Source of the DNA: Cryptomeria japonica
Taxonomy: Eukaryota > Streptophyta > Pinopsida > Cupressales > Cupressaceae
Direction: 5' to 3'
DNA: 64,000 bases
Assembly: GCF_030272615.1 (NCBI RefSeq)
Contig: NC_081405.1
Coordinates: 154,425,613-154,489,612, forward strand
Shown: positions 1-11,703 of the stretch, in pieces
Layout: every line of letters begins with the position of its first letter
Position numbering within the stretch: position 1 is the stretch's first letter
Notes under the pieces: generated by a model
What the model saw: the letters and a program-made list of their open reading frames with translations, nothing else
The model's database searches: none
What the model was told of the DNA's origin: nothing
Position numbers and translations under genes: made by a program

Positions 1-2027
1 AATGTGGAAACTGATGTAGAACAAACTCCAAAGACGATAATATTCAAATGAGTCTAACTAAATTTGAAAGACATTGATGTTCTTGCTAATCAGGAATGAT
101 GGAAGTCTCAAATGACTCTAGATAAGAAGTCAATGAAAGTGAAGTTGGACCAACTATCTCTAAAGATGAATCAGGAACCTCTGAAGCAACCTTGACTCAA
201 GTGTCAAAAGACTACAAAGTATCACAATCATGGGGTATCTTCTTTGAAGAAGGAAGAGGCACCATAGGATCATTCGGGAGTGGTTGAATATCAAGATCTC
301 TATATAACTCTCAAATGTGAGTCCAAAGAGCATGACACTCAAAATCAACAAGAGAATCCAAAATGCCATCATCTACATGCATAACAACGACTCTAAAGCA
401 AGAACCCTATTGCATTTCTAAGCAATTTTTTGATGAGGAGTGCTAGGTTAAGGAACACGATTATACAAATATGGCAACAAATGAATCCTTGTTAGATGAG
501 TAATGATGCCATCACTCCATTTTCTATAGTTCCCCCATTTCAAGATGATCAAAGAAGAATGAAATGTAGAACCAATAGCAAATTATGAAAATTCTTCAAA
601 ATCTCAAAGATAGAACCATCACATGAATGTAGAAACTCCGAAATATGATGTGCAACTGCAAAGTGAAGCCCTCCCCACAAATTGTACCTCTCCAAGAAAT
701 AGGATGTCCAAGCTATCAAAACTCAATAGATAGTATCTAGTGTTGAATCTAGAAAAAGCGCATAGATTGAATGATAGAGCTCCTCAATACATTTCCAACA
801 CTGCAAGAATGATGGCAATTAGAGATCAAGGCATTAAGTTACGAGTTTATGAGTCCAAAACAAATAGTTGACTTCAAGCTGCAAAAGATGCTGATAAATG
901 GTGAAATCATGTGGATTGACCTGCACCACTGTGAAGTTGGCGGAACTAGCTTTCCAATGATATATGGAGCTTAAAATTTTGACTCTGTATGCCCAAGATA
1001 TCCTTCGTGAAAAAACATCGCCCATATGGAGCGTAGTGAACAAAAGAGGGGGCAGATTAAGCCCTAGGATAGATTGACCCTTGGTCACCCACGTGACCAC
1101 TTGTAGATAAAGAGCAAATAAAATAGTTGGTGGGGCCAAAATTTGGCAAATAAATTCGATTGGCTAACCAAATTGGTGGTGGTGCCCACTTATTGAATGC
1201 TCTATTGTCAAGGGGTTGAGTAGGCTGGATGGGGTTTGGTGACCAATTGACTTGACATTGTAAGTCACCGCCGATAAAGAAACACAGAGTGTGTATAATG
1301 AAAATATGAGCTTCAAAACTTTGACGAAACCAAGGCAACAAAGAAGAAAGGTGATAAGGAACCAATTTTCTGATCAGAACCCGATGTAATGAAAATACAA
1401 CCACCCAATAAAATTGAGTCCCTTGAATATAATGTAGACACAGGTGGTGACTGGTTGAAGAGGTTTTGGATAGCTTGAATAAGGCACAAAATGAAATCCA
1501 TCCACTGTGTGAAATAGGTAAGCTCCAAACAATATGAAATTGTAGCTGATGATTAAAGGACACCAAATAAAAATGAAATTTGAATCAATCAATACACTTG
1601 AATATACCATCGAATAGTAATGTGGCAGATGGACGGGAGGTACAAACCGAGGTGTGCAAGCGTTGATGGAAATAGCCTACAATGTATAAAATGCAACTAC
1701 CGATTAAAGCTCACACCAAACAGGATGTAGGTAACCAAATTAAAATGTAGTCCTAGTAAAAAATGAATTGCCTGACCATTAATGAGATTCGGCCACTCAA
1801 ATTAAAGTAGTCCTCGAAATATATGATTCCAATAAAGAAATTTATTGTCACGAGCCAATAAGAAACTATGGCCACCGAATAATAAGAGTGCACCAATGAT
1901 AATACTTAGTCATCGATAGAACATAGCATCCCACAAAAAACGAAACCTAATCACATTGAAAGTGCATTCGTCCAATGAAATCACAAGGCTAATCAAAGAA
2001 ATGCAACAGGCACTATAATTGTGGCAG
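1..2027. other. AT-rich stretch without a recognisable gene (interior of a minus-strand element)
   Basis: I see no conserved protein domain on either strand. The stretch is interrupted at 2027 by family A and resumes at 8171, so it was once continuous with 8171-8847. Because a minus-strand LTR with an adjacent primer-binding site lies at 8848-9180, this is probably the decayed interior of that element, whose 3' LTR would lie before the window. Short minus-strand open stretches (for example 160-372) match nothing I recognise. Confidence 0.4.
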
Positions 2028-3734
2028 TGTAATGTCCCCATTTTGCGAGCATCAGAGTTTGTAAGAATTAACCTATCATTTGACCCTCGTAGGCTAATAA
2101 TTATTGATAGAGGGCCTCGTGTGGCAGTTACTTGGTGATTAGAGACATTACTCTTCAGCTGGATTCAAGTTTTGGCCTTTGCACAGGTTTTTTGACTCAG
2201 ATTGGCACACTTACTATTTATAGTAAGTTACTATTTTGGGAGAGTCAGGGTTCCTATTAATAGAAAGACACCTGAGCAGAGCTTATTGGCAGTGTCAACC
2301 TTGATTGGGCCTTTGCAGCTATTTCTAGACTCAGTTCCACATACTTACTATTTATAGTAAGTCACTATTCAGGGTTTCTATTTTTAGACAGACATCCAAT
2401 CACATGGAGAATAGGGAGAGTCGACTCCTGGCTCAGACGGCTTAGCAATCAGACAAGTACATCAAGAGATATTAAAGTTTAAGTGACTTAAGTGATTTAT
2501 TTAATATTTTAATATTATTATAAAGTTCTAAAGTAACTTTATAATAATAAAGTCACTTTAATATAATAAAGTGCGTTAAGTGAATAATTTAATGTGGGAA
2601 TAAATCTTTTATCCCACATTGGCCAGGAAGGTGTTTGAGCTCTCTTAAGGAAAGAATAAAAGGAAAGGCAGGAGTTCATTCTCGGCATCCAGTTGATGAA
2701 TAGTATTTTGATTGATTTTTATTGTGGAGCCTAGGGCTTTCACAATTTTCTTCTTTGATCATAGGAAACGAAAACTTCCTATTGATAGCAATTTTGAAGG
2801 TGTGAAATAACACCTGAATTATTGCAGTTGTGGAAAAGAATACTTCAGTTCTTTCATTTGTGCAAATTGGTGAAGTTTTCTACAAGGGTTTGAAGTTTAT
2901 TGTTGAAGAACATTTATAGTTGGTTGTGAATCATCCTTATTTGGCAACAAATTATTCAAGGTTTTAAGGGCAGATTGCAAGTTTGTTCTTGCTGCTACAG
3001 TGCACATGAATAGTGCGCGTGAACAGTGCGCTACAGTGCCGTGAACAGTGCTCATGAACAGTGCCGTGAACAGTGCGCTACAGTGCCGTGAACAGTGCGC
3101 ATGAACAGTACCGTGAACAGTGCGCTACAGTAGTTTGATATAGAAGGGGATTTAGAAAGGTTGAACAGCTATATATATTTGACAAGGGATTTGCATATGA
3201 GGAGAATCAAACCAATATATCAAGGTAGCCATTGAAATACCAGGTTTTCTATCTATGGTCATTGTATTAGAAAATCATTACTTCATTCCATCATTTTCTA
3301 TTATGATTATATCATGAAATATTTGGAGGTTGCATATGTTTAATGGAAATATAATTTGCATATTCCACATTCATGGTAACATTCAACGTTGATCAGCCAT
3401 TTAGCTTTCATGCCAATTGTTTGCTTAAATGCCTAATGGCTGTAGGTGTACTTTGGAATGCATGACAAGTGTTTGTCTTAATGTCAACTAGCTGTACTAG
3501 TTAATTTCAGTCATTACATATGTGTGGAAAGGTCTAAAACAACTAGTATATCATTTCTATAACAACTTTGCATTGTTCGAAGCTTTCCATAACTTCATTT
3601 GCAGCCTACAAACCCAAAGAAGACAAATAAAGAATTCACTACAGCGGCTTCAAACATTGTATGCCAAATGTTTGACAATATTCCTTGGTGTTCATATAAG
3701 CAAAACAGGGTTAGATTAGCCAAGGGATATTACA
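2028..3734 (+). repeat. 5' LTR of family A
   Basis: 1707 bp, TG...CA. It contains an AT-rich perfect hairpin (2513-2527 with 2535-2549), a second hairpin AATGTGGGA/TCCCACATT near 2590-2620, a tandem run of CTACAGTGC / GTGAACAGTGC units at about 2990-3135, and a TATATATAT sequence near 3171 that could be the promoter. It is about 43 bp longer than the 3' LTR, mostly through extra CAGTGC-type units. Confidence 0.93.
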
Positions 3735-3735
3735 G

Positions 3736-3747
3736 TGGTATCAGAGC
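3736..3747 (+). promoter_or_regulatory. Primer-binding site of family A
   Basis: TGGTATCAGAGC, one base after the 5' LTR. This is the classic complement of the 3' end of plant initiator methionine tRNA and primes minus-strand cDNA synthesis. The identical 12-mer is used by family B and by the copia element at 28243. Confidence 0.92.
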
Positions 3748-3847
3748 GGTTTCCTGCCAACCTGTTGGGTGATGGTTGCATTCAATTGGTGGGAAAATCA
3801 TCCGTGTACAAATCAGTTTTGATTTGGTTTTCAGTTGGGTAGTGAAA

Positions 3848-6412
3848 ATGGGCTACATGACAACATTGTTCAGCGATAAACAGGCACTGAAAGAACTTGA
3901 ACAATCACAATACAAGCTCAGCCGAGAGTTGTTGCGTTTAGGGCAAACGTTTTCAAAGTTTGGGTTGCCTAAAAGATTCAATTCACTTCCTACCAGCAAA
4001 GGTCGAACACCACAAAACAAAGAAGAAGAAGTGATTAGCATGTTTAAGGAGTATAGCACTCTTCCTCAAAAAATTAAGAAGGAACTTCCTTTCATGAGTT
4101 ACATGGATTTGCACCCGAGTCTTTGCCATAAGACAGAGTTTGCAAGGAATAAATATCACACTATAGCTAATGAATTGTTTACACATGAAATGGATAGAGA
4201 ATCTACACATAAGGATGATACAACTCTTCATCAAAATGATTTGGTATCTTCAAATTCCTATGAAGTATGCAGAAATTTATATGATGAATTTGATAGACAT
4301 GCTGATTTGATTCAAGAAGACACTAGCACAGCTTTGGGTAATGATTTATCTACATCATCCTTGCAAGAGGTGACTCAAGAAGTTTCTAATATAGAGGCTA
4401 CTTCTGATTTTCATGACAGCGATGATGAAACTTTGCATGAGCATGAGACAGCAGTGTTTTCACATGTGCAAAATGATCCTATTGAATTGTAACATGAAAG
4501 TACTCAGAAATTGGGTTCTAATGATGCATTGTATGTGGAGGATTCATGTCATGGTGAGTCTGATTTTCCAGATCAGACCTTTGAAAACAAGCTAGAAGAT
4601 TCATATGTTGATACGGAATCCCAAGATCGTGCTTTGGATGGGCATGCAGTTACTTTGAGAGTGGAGGTGTGTGAAGATACTGTCATACCAGCAACTTCTA
4701 CCTTATCAGTTGAGCCATCCTTTGAGGTACAAAGCAGCAGTACCTTAGATGTTGAGGTGTGCATGGATGAAAGCACACATGATGCTGCTTATCATGTAGT
4801 GAGTGATGACGAATCAGCCTCATATCATAGTGCATATTGTGAACCGGAAAACTTGTATGGGGGTCATAAGCTATAGAATCCTCATCATTTGGTTGGGCAA
4901 CTAAAAGTGAATGACAATATGATTGCCACAACCATTGAGCATTTTGATGTTGCTCGTCAGATGTTGGCTACCTATGGTTGGAGTACTCCTTTGACAGATG
5001 AGCATGGTGATAGTGGTTTTTCCCTTGCAGAGATACATGCACTTCGAGAAGCAATTGGAATGATGAAACAAAATTACCTAAAACTACTTGCGGACAGGGA
5101 TTTTCTTCTCGAGTGGGATTGCATTTGTTATGATGCATTGAAGGGAAAGGAGGACCAGGTCGATGAGCTCACTCATGAGCTTGAGGTGACTATGGACTCA
5201 TTGCAGAGTGCCGAGTTGGCTCTTCAAGAGTCACAGTTACAGATTGAGAAGCTTACCGAGGAGTTGAGTTCAGCACAGTCTCCACCAACTGCAGATATAG
5301 TATAGTTATATACAGAGGCAGTTGATGAGGATTTTATATCCACTGGTTGTAGTGAAGATGTGGTTACATCTATCACAGATATAGGTACGAAAGTTTTAGC
5401 TGGGATAAGTACCTTGGTTGAGAGCAGTAGAGAACCACTAGTTGCATCAAGTTCTCCTGAGGTCAGTACAGTGACAATTGATGCAGGACAGTTTACTGGT
5501 AGCTCTTGTGTCACAATGGTGGATTCTCTTGAGAGTTGTGTGGTAGTACACAACGCTACTCCGTCCTCACAGGGCATTTGCAGAGTGTCATCTAGTTGGG
5601 AGTATGGCTCCCATGTTGATTTGTTTCCATCTCCTGGAAGCAAATCTGTCACTTCATCCCATGCAGCTGATTTTGGATGCCAGCTTGTTGTTTTTCAGAA
5701 TCAAAGGGATCAGCTGCTCGATTCAAGTGTTGTTAGTGACGAGCCATTGACAGAGGTTGGAGCATTTTACCGCGACTACACAGTGAGGAGTGCTCATCAT
5801 TTTTCTTTTGATCCACACACAGAGGACTTGATGATGCATCCGTGTGGATTGGCTCCGAGATGCCATCCTTTGTGGGATGGGTATTCATCATCTTCAGAAG
5901 ATGGGATTAGCAGTTGCGAGCGCCTGACTCAGCAGTTTATGGGGGATTACTTGCAGGGACAGCTGTCAATTATACATCATGCTGATATGTATCCAACAGG
6001 GTTTGCTACTTCTATGTCACAAAGTTTTCTTATGGGTACATGGTTACAGGATGACTATGGTGTCAGTGGGCATGATGGTTTGGTTAGTTATCACATCCAT
6101 GGGAGTTTACCGAGAGCTGTAGAGAGATATTGTGTTATAGACGCTTCCAGATATTTTTATCTCTATATGGCGAATGGATGTGGGGTTCAGTTGTTTTGGG
6201 ATCCAGGAGGCGACAGGTTTGGCATAGTGTATTGGATGGGTCCCATTGGTTGGCTTCACCACTTCTGGCATGGTGAAGTTGAGATCAGAGTAGCGCAGAG
6301 GAAGTCAGAGGGTATTAGGCTTGGCAGACTTCCATTCCGGGTTTGGGATCCAGGGATATTGTGCGCAACTATGTTTATGTTGGTGCTACAGGAGTCGGTT
6401 AAGGATGTGTGA
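3848..6412 (+). pseudogene. Long ORF of unknown function in family A, broken by three stops
   Basis: A single frame stays open from the ATG at 3848 to the TGA at 6410-6412 (855 codons) except for TAA at 4490, TAG at 4874 and TAG at 5303. Each stop is one C-to-T change from a CAA or CAG codon. The frame is open further upstream to about 3776 without an ATG. The N-terminal third is charged. Codons from about 5030 to 5285 encode a heptad-like, Glu/Leu/Gln-rich segment likely to be a coiled coil. The C-terminal part (about 5790-6400) is rich in Trp, Tyr, His and Gly and looks globular. I see no CCHC knuckle, DTG/DSG protease, YxDD or DDE motif, and I do not recognise the protein. It may be a divergent gag-like protein or captured host sequence. 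The long frame in a young copy suggests it was under selection recently. Confidence 0.7.
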
Positions 6413-6470
6413 GACATTTCACAATTCTCCTTTTGGGCCTCCCGAGGATTGGAGTTTCTTTGCAGTGGAG

Positions 6471-6490
6471 ATTGCTTGGGGACAAGCAAT
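6471..6490 (+). promoter_or_regulatory. Stem-loop immediately upstream of the family A polypurine tract
   Basis: ATTGCTTG and CAAGCAAT form a perfect 8-bp stem around a GGGA loop. The same hairpin (7 bp, loop AGGA) precedes the polypurine tract of family B at 36327-36344, although the coding sequence upstream is unrelated. Conservation of stem and tract between the two suggests a packaging or plus-strand priming role; the role is inferred. Confidence 0.65.
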
Positions 6491-6506
6491 TTCAGGAAGG
6501 GCGGAC
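6491..6506 (+). promoter_or_regulatory. Polypurine tract of family A
   Basis: TTCAGGAAGGGCGGAC abuts the first base of the 3' LTR, the expected position for plus-strand priming. The same sequence abuts the 3' LTR of family B. Confidence 0.8.
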
Positions 6507-8170
6507 TGTAATGTCCCCATTTTGCGAGCATCAGAGTTTGTAAGAATTAACCTATCATTTGACCCTCGTAGGCTAATAATTATTGATAGAGGGCCTCGTG
6601 TGGCAGTTACTTGGTGATTAGAGACATTACTCTTCAGCTGGATTCAAGTTTTGGCCTTTGCACAGGTTTTTTGACTCAGATTGGCACACTTACTATTTAT
6701 AGTAAGTTACTATTTTGGGAGAGTCAGGGTTCCTATTAATAGAAAGACACCTGAGCAGAGCTTATTGGCAGTGTCAACCTTGATTGGGCCTTTGCAGCTA
6801 TTTCTAGACTCAGTTCCACATAATTACTATTTATAGTAAGTCACTATTCAGGGTTTCTATTTTCAGACAGGCATCCAATCACATGGAGAATGGGGAGAGT
6901 CGACTCCTGGCTCAGACGGTTTAGCAATCAGACAAGTACATCAAGAGATATTAAAGTTTAAGTGACTTAAGTGATTTATTTAATATTTTAATATTATTAT
7001 AAAGTTCTAAAGTAACTTTATAATAATAAAGTCACTTTAATATAATAAAGTGCGTTAAGTGAATAATTTAATGTGGGAATAAATCTTTTATCCCACATTG
7101 GCCAGGAAGGTGTTTGAGCTCTCTTAAGGAAAGAATAAAAGGAAAGGCAGGAGTTCATTCTCGGCATCCAGTTGATGAATAGTATTTTGATTGATTTTTA
7201 TTGTGGAGCCTAGGGCTTTCGCAATTTTCTTCTTTGATCATAGGAAACGAAAACTTCCTATTGATAGCAATTTTGAAGGTGTGAAATAACGCCTGAATTA
7301 TTGCAGTTGTGGGAAAGAATACTTCAGTTCTTTCATTTGTGCAAATTGGTGAAGTTTTCTACAAGGGTTTGAAGTTTATTGTTGAAGAACATTTATAGTT
7401 GGTTGTGAATCATCCTTATTTGGCAACAAATTATTCAAGGTTTTAAGGGCAGATTGCAAGTTTGTTCTTGCTGCTACAGTGCACATGAACAGTGCGCGTG
7501 AACAGTGCGCTACAGTGCCGTGAACAGTGCTCATGAACAGTGCCGTGAACAGTGCGCTACAGTAGTTTGAGTTCTATAGAAGGGGATTTAGAAAGGTTGA
7601 ACAGCTATATATATTTGACAAGGGATTTGCATATGAGGAGAATCAAACCAATATATCAAGGCAGCCATTGAAATACCAGGTTTTCTATCTATGGTCATTG
7701 TATTAGAAAATCATTACTTCATTCCATCATTTTCTATTATGATTATATCATGAAATATTTGGAGGTTGCATATGTTTAATGGAAATATAATTTGCATATT
7801 CTACATTCATGGTAACATTCAACGTTGATCAGCCATTTAGCTTTCATGCCAATTGTTTGCTTAAATGCCTAATGGCTGTAGGTGTACTTTGGAATGCATG
7901 ACAAGTGTTTGTCTTAATGTCAACTAGCTGTACTAGTTAATTTCAGTCATTACATATGTGTGGAAAGGTCTAAAACAACTAGTATATCATTTCTATAACA
8001 ACTTTGCATTGTTCGAAGCTTTCCATAACTTCATTTGCAGCCTACAAACCCAAAGAAGACAAATAAAGAATTCACTACAGCGGCTTCAAACATTGTATGC
8101 CAAATGTTTGACAATATTCCTTGGTGTTCATATAAGCAAAACAGGGTTAGATTAGCCAAGGGATATTACA
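6507..8170 (+). repeat. 3' LTR of family A
   Basis: 1664 bp, near-identical to 2028-3734. Its CAGTGC tandem block (about 7470-7565) is shorter than in the 5' LTR. Small ORFs inside, such as 7958-8155, are identical in the other LTR and are not genes. Confidence 0.93.
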
Positions 8171-8847
8171 GGCAGGATGAATGCTCACGACAAATGAGCT
8201 ATCAGACGCTTGCTAAATAAAATTGCGGGCTTGAAATAATCAATGCAACCATAGAATAGTAAGGCAATCAGAAAAGGACAAGCCATTGCTTAATATGAAG
8301 GAAATGGCCAAAAATGATCCTATTGAAAGGGGTATTATACCTCCAACATAGCCGAAATAAGCAATCAACAATATATGATTGAGCTGGCTGATATGATTAG
8401 TAACTTGAGGGGAAAACAAACACAGGCTAGTGTGAATACATGCCAAAAAAAAAAACCACTCTAGAATAATACTTGCACCGAATATGTATCGCAGGTCGTA
8501 GAAAAAAATAATATTGTCAAATTGAAGATGTGAGCATGAAGAGGCAAAATAGAAATCTGGATAAAATTTCAAATGCGAGAAATAAGAAATCGTGCTAGAC
8601 TACAAAAGTGTACCACCTACAGATTGACAGAGTACTAGTCTGACAAAAATGCAGAAATAATGCTTGGATAGAGAAATAAATATAGTAGGAATGCTTACAT
8701 CGATCACATTGATTTGATGAAGAGACAAATTGATGCCTCCCTTGATTTGATGAAGGCATGGATTGATGCCTTGCTTGATCATCGCCTTGCAATGGATGTC
8801 TTACCAGCAACTCAATTTTTGATACGAGTTAGAAATTTATTGGTTTA
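8171..8847. other. Interior of a minus-strand LTR element, no recognisable gene
   Basis: Sequence between the family A insertion and the primer-binding site of the minus-strand element. On the minus strand, downstream of the PBS, I could not find a gag-like open frame; stops are frequent. A short block near 8700-8790 repeats the phrase TTTGATGAAG. Confidence 0.4.
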
Positions 8848-8860
8848 TGCTCTGATAGCA
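8848..8860 (-). promoter_or_regulatory. Degenerate primer-binding site of the minus-strand element
   Basis: On the minus strand the LTR is followed directly by TGCTATCAGAGCA, one base different from the usual TGGTATCAGAGC. This fixes the orientation of the element as minus. Confidence 0.75.
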
Positions 8861-9180
8861 TGGAGGAATACTTAGGAACCCATCATGAAGCTAAAGAATT
8901 TAGGGATCAAACTAGGAAATAAATCACCACAAGAGAATCCTTGAGCAAGAGGTTGCATAAAGAAAGAGATCGAATGATGATTCAATTGTTATGAAATTGA
9001 TATATTACAATGTACAACATAGCCTTGCTTATATAGGCAAGAGCGGGAGCAAATAGGTACAACTACCTGGACAAAATTTTAAATGACCTAAAAACATTAT
9101 TAATTTACTTAAATATTAAACATTGGTTGCCTAAGTAAACTTAAGCAAACTTAAAATGTAAAACCTTATTTACTCCAACA
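8861..9180 (-). repeat. 5' LTR of a minus-strand retrotransposon
   Basis: Read on the minus strand it starts TGTTGG and ends CCTCCA, 320 bp, with a TATA-type box (CCTATATAAGC) near 9030 and the PBS directly after it. It is inserted at the point where the older gypsy relict stops (9181). The phrase CTAAGTAAACTTAAG is shared with the LTR at about 55720-56101, so the two may belong to related families. Confidence 0.75.
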
Positions 9181-10641
9181 ATTCACAGACGAAAGTGTTC
9201 CTTGTACCTATCATCGTGAATCTGACCATCAATCAATTCACATGCAAAAAAGTTATTGCAGTACTCAACTAACAGGCGAGCCTTCCAATCGGTTGAAAGT
9301 GCTGACAAAGAGCATATATTAGGTTTCTTGGATAAAGCATTGACAACTATGTTCTCTCCCTTCACGTACTCTATATCAAAATCATACGCCTGTATCTTAT
9401 TAACCCATTTATGTTGGCGTTCATTTCGATCCGTCTGCTCCAAGAAGTATCTCAAACTATTATGGTTGGTTCCGACCTCAAACTTCGCACCTGCCAAGTA
9501 TTGCCTAAATTTTTCCAAGGCATGCATCATGACGAGCATCTCCTTGTCATATATGGAGTATAATCTCTCAACATCTTTGAGCTTTCTGCTTTCATAGGCG
9601 ATGGGTTGCCTATTTTGCATTAAAATTGCTCCAATCCTGTCCCCTGATGCATCACACTCCAACACAATGGTTTGGGTGAAATTGGGTAGTGCAAGAACAA
9701 GGCAAGTACTCACAACCTCCTTCATTTTGTCAAATGGATGTTGTGCCTCATTTGTCCACCTTAATGCTCTTTTCCTGGATTGATCTGTTAGGGGGGCCCT
9801 AGGTTGCAAAAATCCCTTAACAAATCTCCTGTGATAACTACATAGGGCGAAGAAACCTTGCAGCTACATGAGTGTCCTCGGCGGTGGCCAATCAAGAATT
9901 GCCTAAATCTTCTCTTGGTGCACCTGAACCCTTGTGCACTAATGATGTGGCCCAAGTACAAAATCTCTGTCATGCCGAATTTACATATGGAAGCCTTAAC
10001 ATATACTGATTGTGCTTCCATAATTCCCAAGTCTTCGTATAGATGTTTTAGGTGGTCCTCCCATGTTTTGTTGTATATGAGTAAATCATCGAAAAACCTA
10101 AGCAAGAAGTTCCTCAACTACTTGTTGAAGATATGGTTCATGCAGGATTGGAACGTGGTTGGTAAATTGGTCAACTCAAAGGGCATGACCAGAAACTCGT
10201 AGTGCCCATAATGGCATTTGAAGGGAGTCTTGGTAATTTTCTGTTCTCGAACTCTGATTTGATGATAACCCAATCTGAGATCCATTTTTGAGAAAAAAGA
10301 TAGCACCATTTAACTCATCCAGTAATTCATTAATTCGGGGAATTGAATATCTACTCTTGATTTTCTTATTTAATGCATGGTAGTCAATAAAATTCTTGAG
10401 ATTTCTGTCGTTTTCTTCACCAAGACTATTGAAGAGGCAAAAGGACTTGAGCTCGGTTTGATTTGTCCCATGTCTAGCAACCCCTTGATAGCTTTCTTGA
10501 TTTCATTTCTAATTTTCTTAGGGTGCTTTTAAGGGGCAATGATGACAAGCTTAGCACCCTCTTCTAGCTCTATAGTGTGCTCAAATCCTCTATTAGGTGG
10601 TCTCCTTGGAGGAATATCACTAAAAACCGAACTATAGGTAT
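9181..10641 (-). pseudogene. Ty3/gypsy reverse transcriptase and RNase H, decayed
   Basis: Minus-strand frames encode the start of gypsy RT (about 10640-10480, SVFSDIPP... and acidic ELEEGAK motifs), the RT core (10118-10309 with [16 protein letters not shown] and the [10 protein letters not shown] motif), the active-site strand FFDDLLIY near 10095, and RNase H (9183-9809 with LECDASGDRIGAILMQ and a degenerate NHNSLRYFLEQ). Frameshifts and stops separate the pieces. No integrase follows because the sequence is cut at 9181 by a later LTR element. The matching protease and gag parts lie at 15801-16219 and 17341-17765, so this is one old element split by later insertions. It is clearly related to family B but much older. 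Confidence 0.9.
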
Positions 10642-11527
10642 ATAATTGTTGATGTGTTTTTTATGCACATGTGAACACAGAATAAAATACCTAAAGGTAC
10701 CTTATCCTCTCTTGAACAAAGTTCCCGACTGTTGAAGATCTCGCCGAAGGATCAATCGAGGCAACTCCAAGGTTCTTGTATGTAGGGTCTCTACGTGTGG
10801 ATAAGCTCTTTGCGGTACGATGTGATTTTGCTGGAATCACAAGGGGACTTACATTCAACGACCTGAATGTCTGATTTGCTTTGGATATTGGTGGAACGTG
10901 AGATTTTACTAATCGTTGATTTTGAAAAAAAAGGAAAAAGGAGAAAGGTTGAAACGGGATCTATTTCTAATACCAAGAATGTAAGACAATGAATGACCTT
11001 TGATGAAATTCTAACTAAGTCTTGCTTTGACATCCCAGGACCATCTCCACAAGGTTAGTGCGATCTTCTGAGGAAAACTTTATGATGTTCAGATCACCTC
11101 TACAAGCATGGACACCATCAGGCTGATGCATATCAATGAAGAAGCGACAATTGAAGTTAAGCTTAAGCTGAATGATTCCAGTTGCCTACACAAGGCAAGT
11201 CTGCAATCAACAAACTGTTAGTAGTATGGATATACATATTTCACCATCGATCATACAAATTTCTTCCATTCACCTAATAACATGAAATCAAATTTGACAA
11301 GTATAGAGACCATACAAATTGTTGAATCGACCCATATAATTCACCATTTCTTCAATGAAGTTTACAAGTCCTTTACAACAACATCTTGGCAACAATCTTT
11401 GCCTTCTCTTTCTATTCTACTCTAAATATTTCCTACTCTCTGACTATTCACTACTATCTATTCTCTATTAACCAACTATTAACTATTAACTAACTATTCA
11501 CTCTTCACCTTTACAAATGAGGAGCCA

Positions 11528-11541
11528 GGGCTTATATAGAG
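11528..11541 (-). promoter_or_regulatory. TATA box of the giant solo LTR
   Basis: Minus strand CTCTATATAAGCCC. Downstream on the minus strand lies AT-rich, purine-biased sequence resembling the region after the TATA box of the LTR at 48878-51950 (TTTGTAAAGG, then repeated GTTAGATAG/GTTAATAG-like phrases), as expected for an R region. Confidence 0.6.
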
Positions 11542-11579
11542 AAACTCTTTACAAATAGATGGCTCTGATGTTGAGACAT

Positions 11580-11650
11580 GGACCAGCTAGGACTCGAACC
11601 TACGACCTTCCATACACTGTTGTAGTGCTCTACCACTAAGCTATTGGCCG
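11580..11650 (-). ncRNA. tRNA-like sequence in the 3' LTR of the TRIM (degraded)
   Basis: Same 71-nt unit as 11779-11849. The T-arm (GGTTCGAGTCC) and most of the D-arm are kept, but the acceptor stem has lost at least two pairs and the anticodon arm differs at four positions. Probably decayed. Confidence 0.6.
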
Positions 11651-11703
11651 CTCTTGGACCAATCCATCGTCGGTCCGGGTGTGGCTTATTTCCAACACCA
11701 ACA

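Larger units (their letters stand above)
2028..8170 (+). mobile_element. Family A: complete non-autonomous LTR retrotransposon
   Basis: Two long direct repeats (2028-3734 and 6507-8170) begin TGTAATGTCCCC and end GGGATATTACA. The whole is flanked by an exact 5-bp duplication, GGCAG (2023-2027 and 8171-8175). A tRNA-iMet-type primer-binding site follows the 5' LTR, and a purine-rich tract precedes the 3' LTR. The 2.8-kb interior holds one long reading frame with three stops and no protease, reverse transcriptase or integrase motif. The LTRs differ by roughly a dozen substitutions plus repeat-number changes, so insertion is fairly recent. It must have used another element's enzymes; family B at 30418-37482 is the obvious candidate in this window. 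Confidence 0.93.

Noticed and set aside
3522-3719. 65-codon ORF, repeated identically at 7958-8155
   Set aside because: Lies in the LTRs of family A; identity follows from LTR identity and no feature supports a protein.
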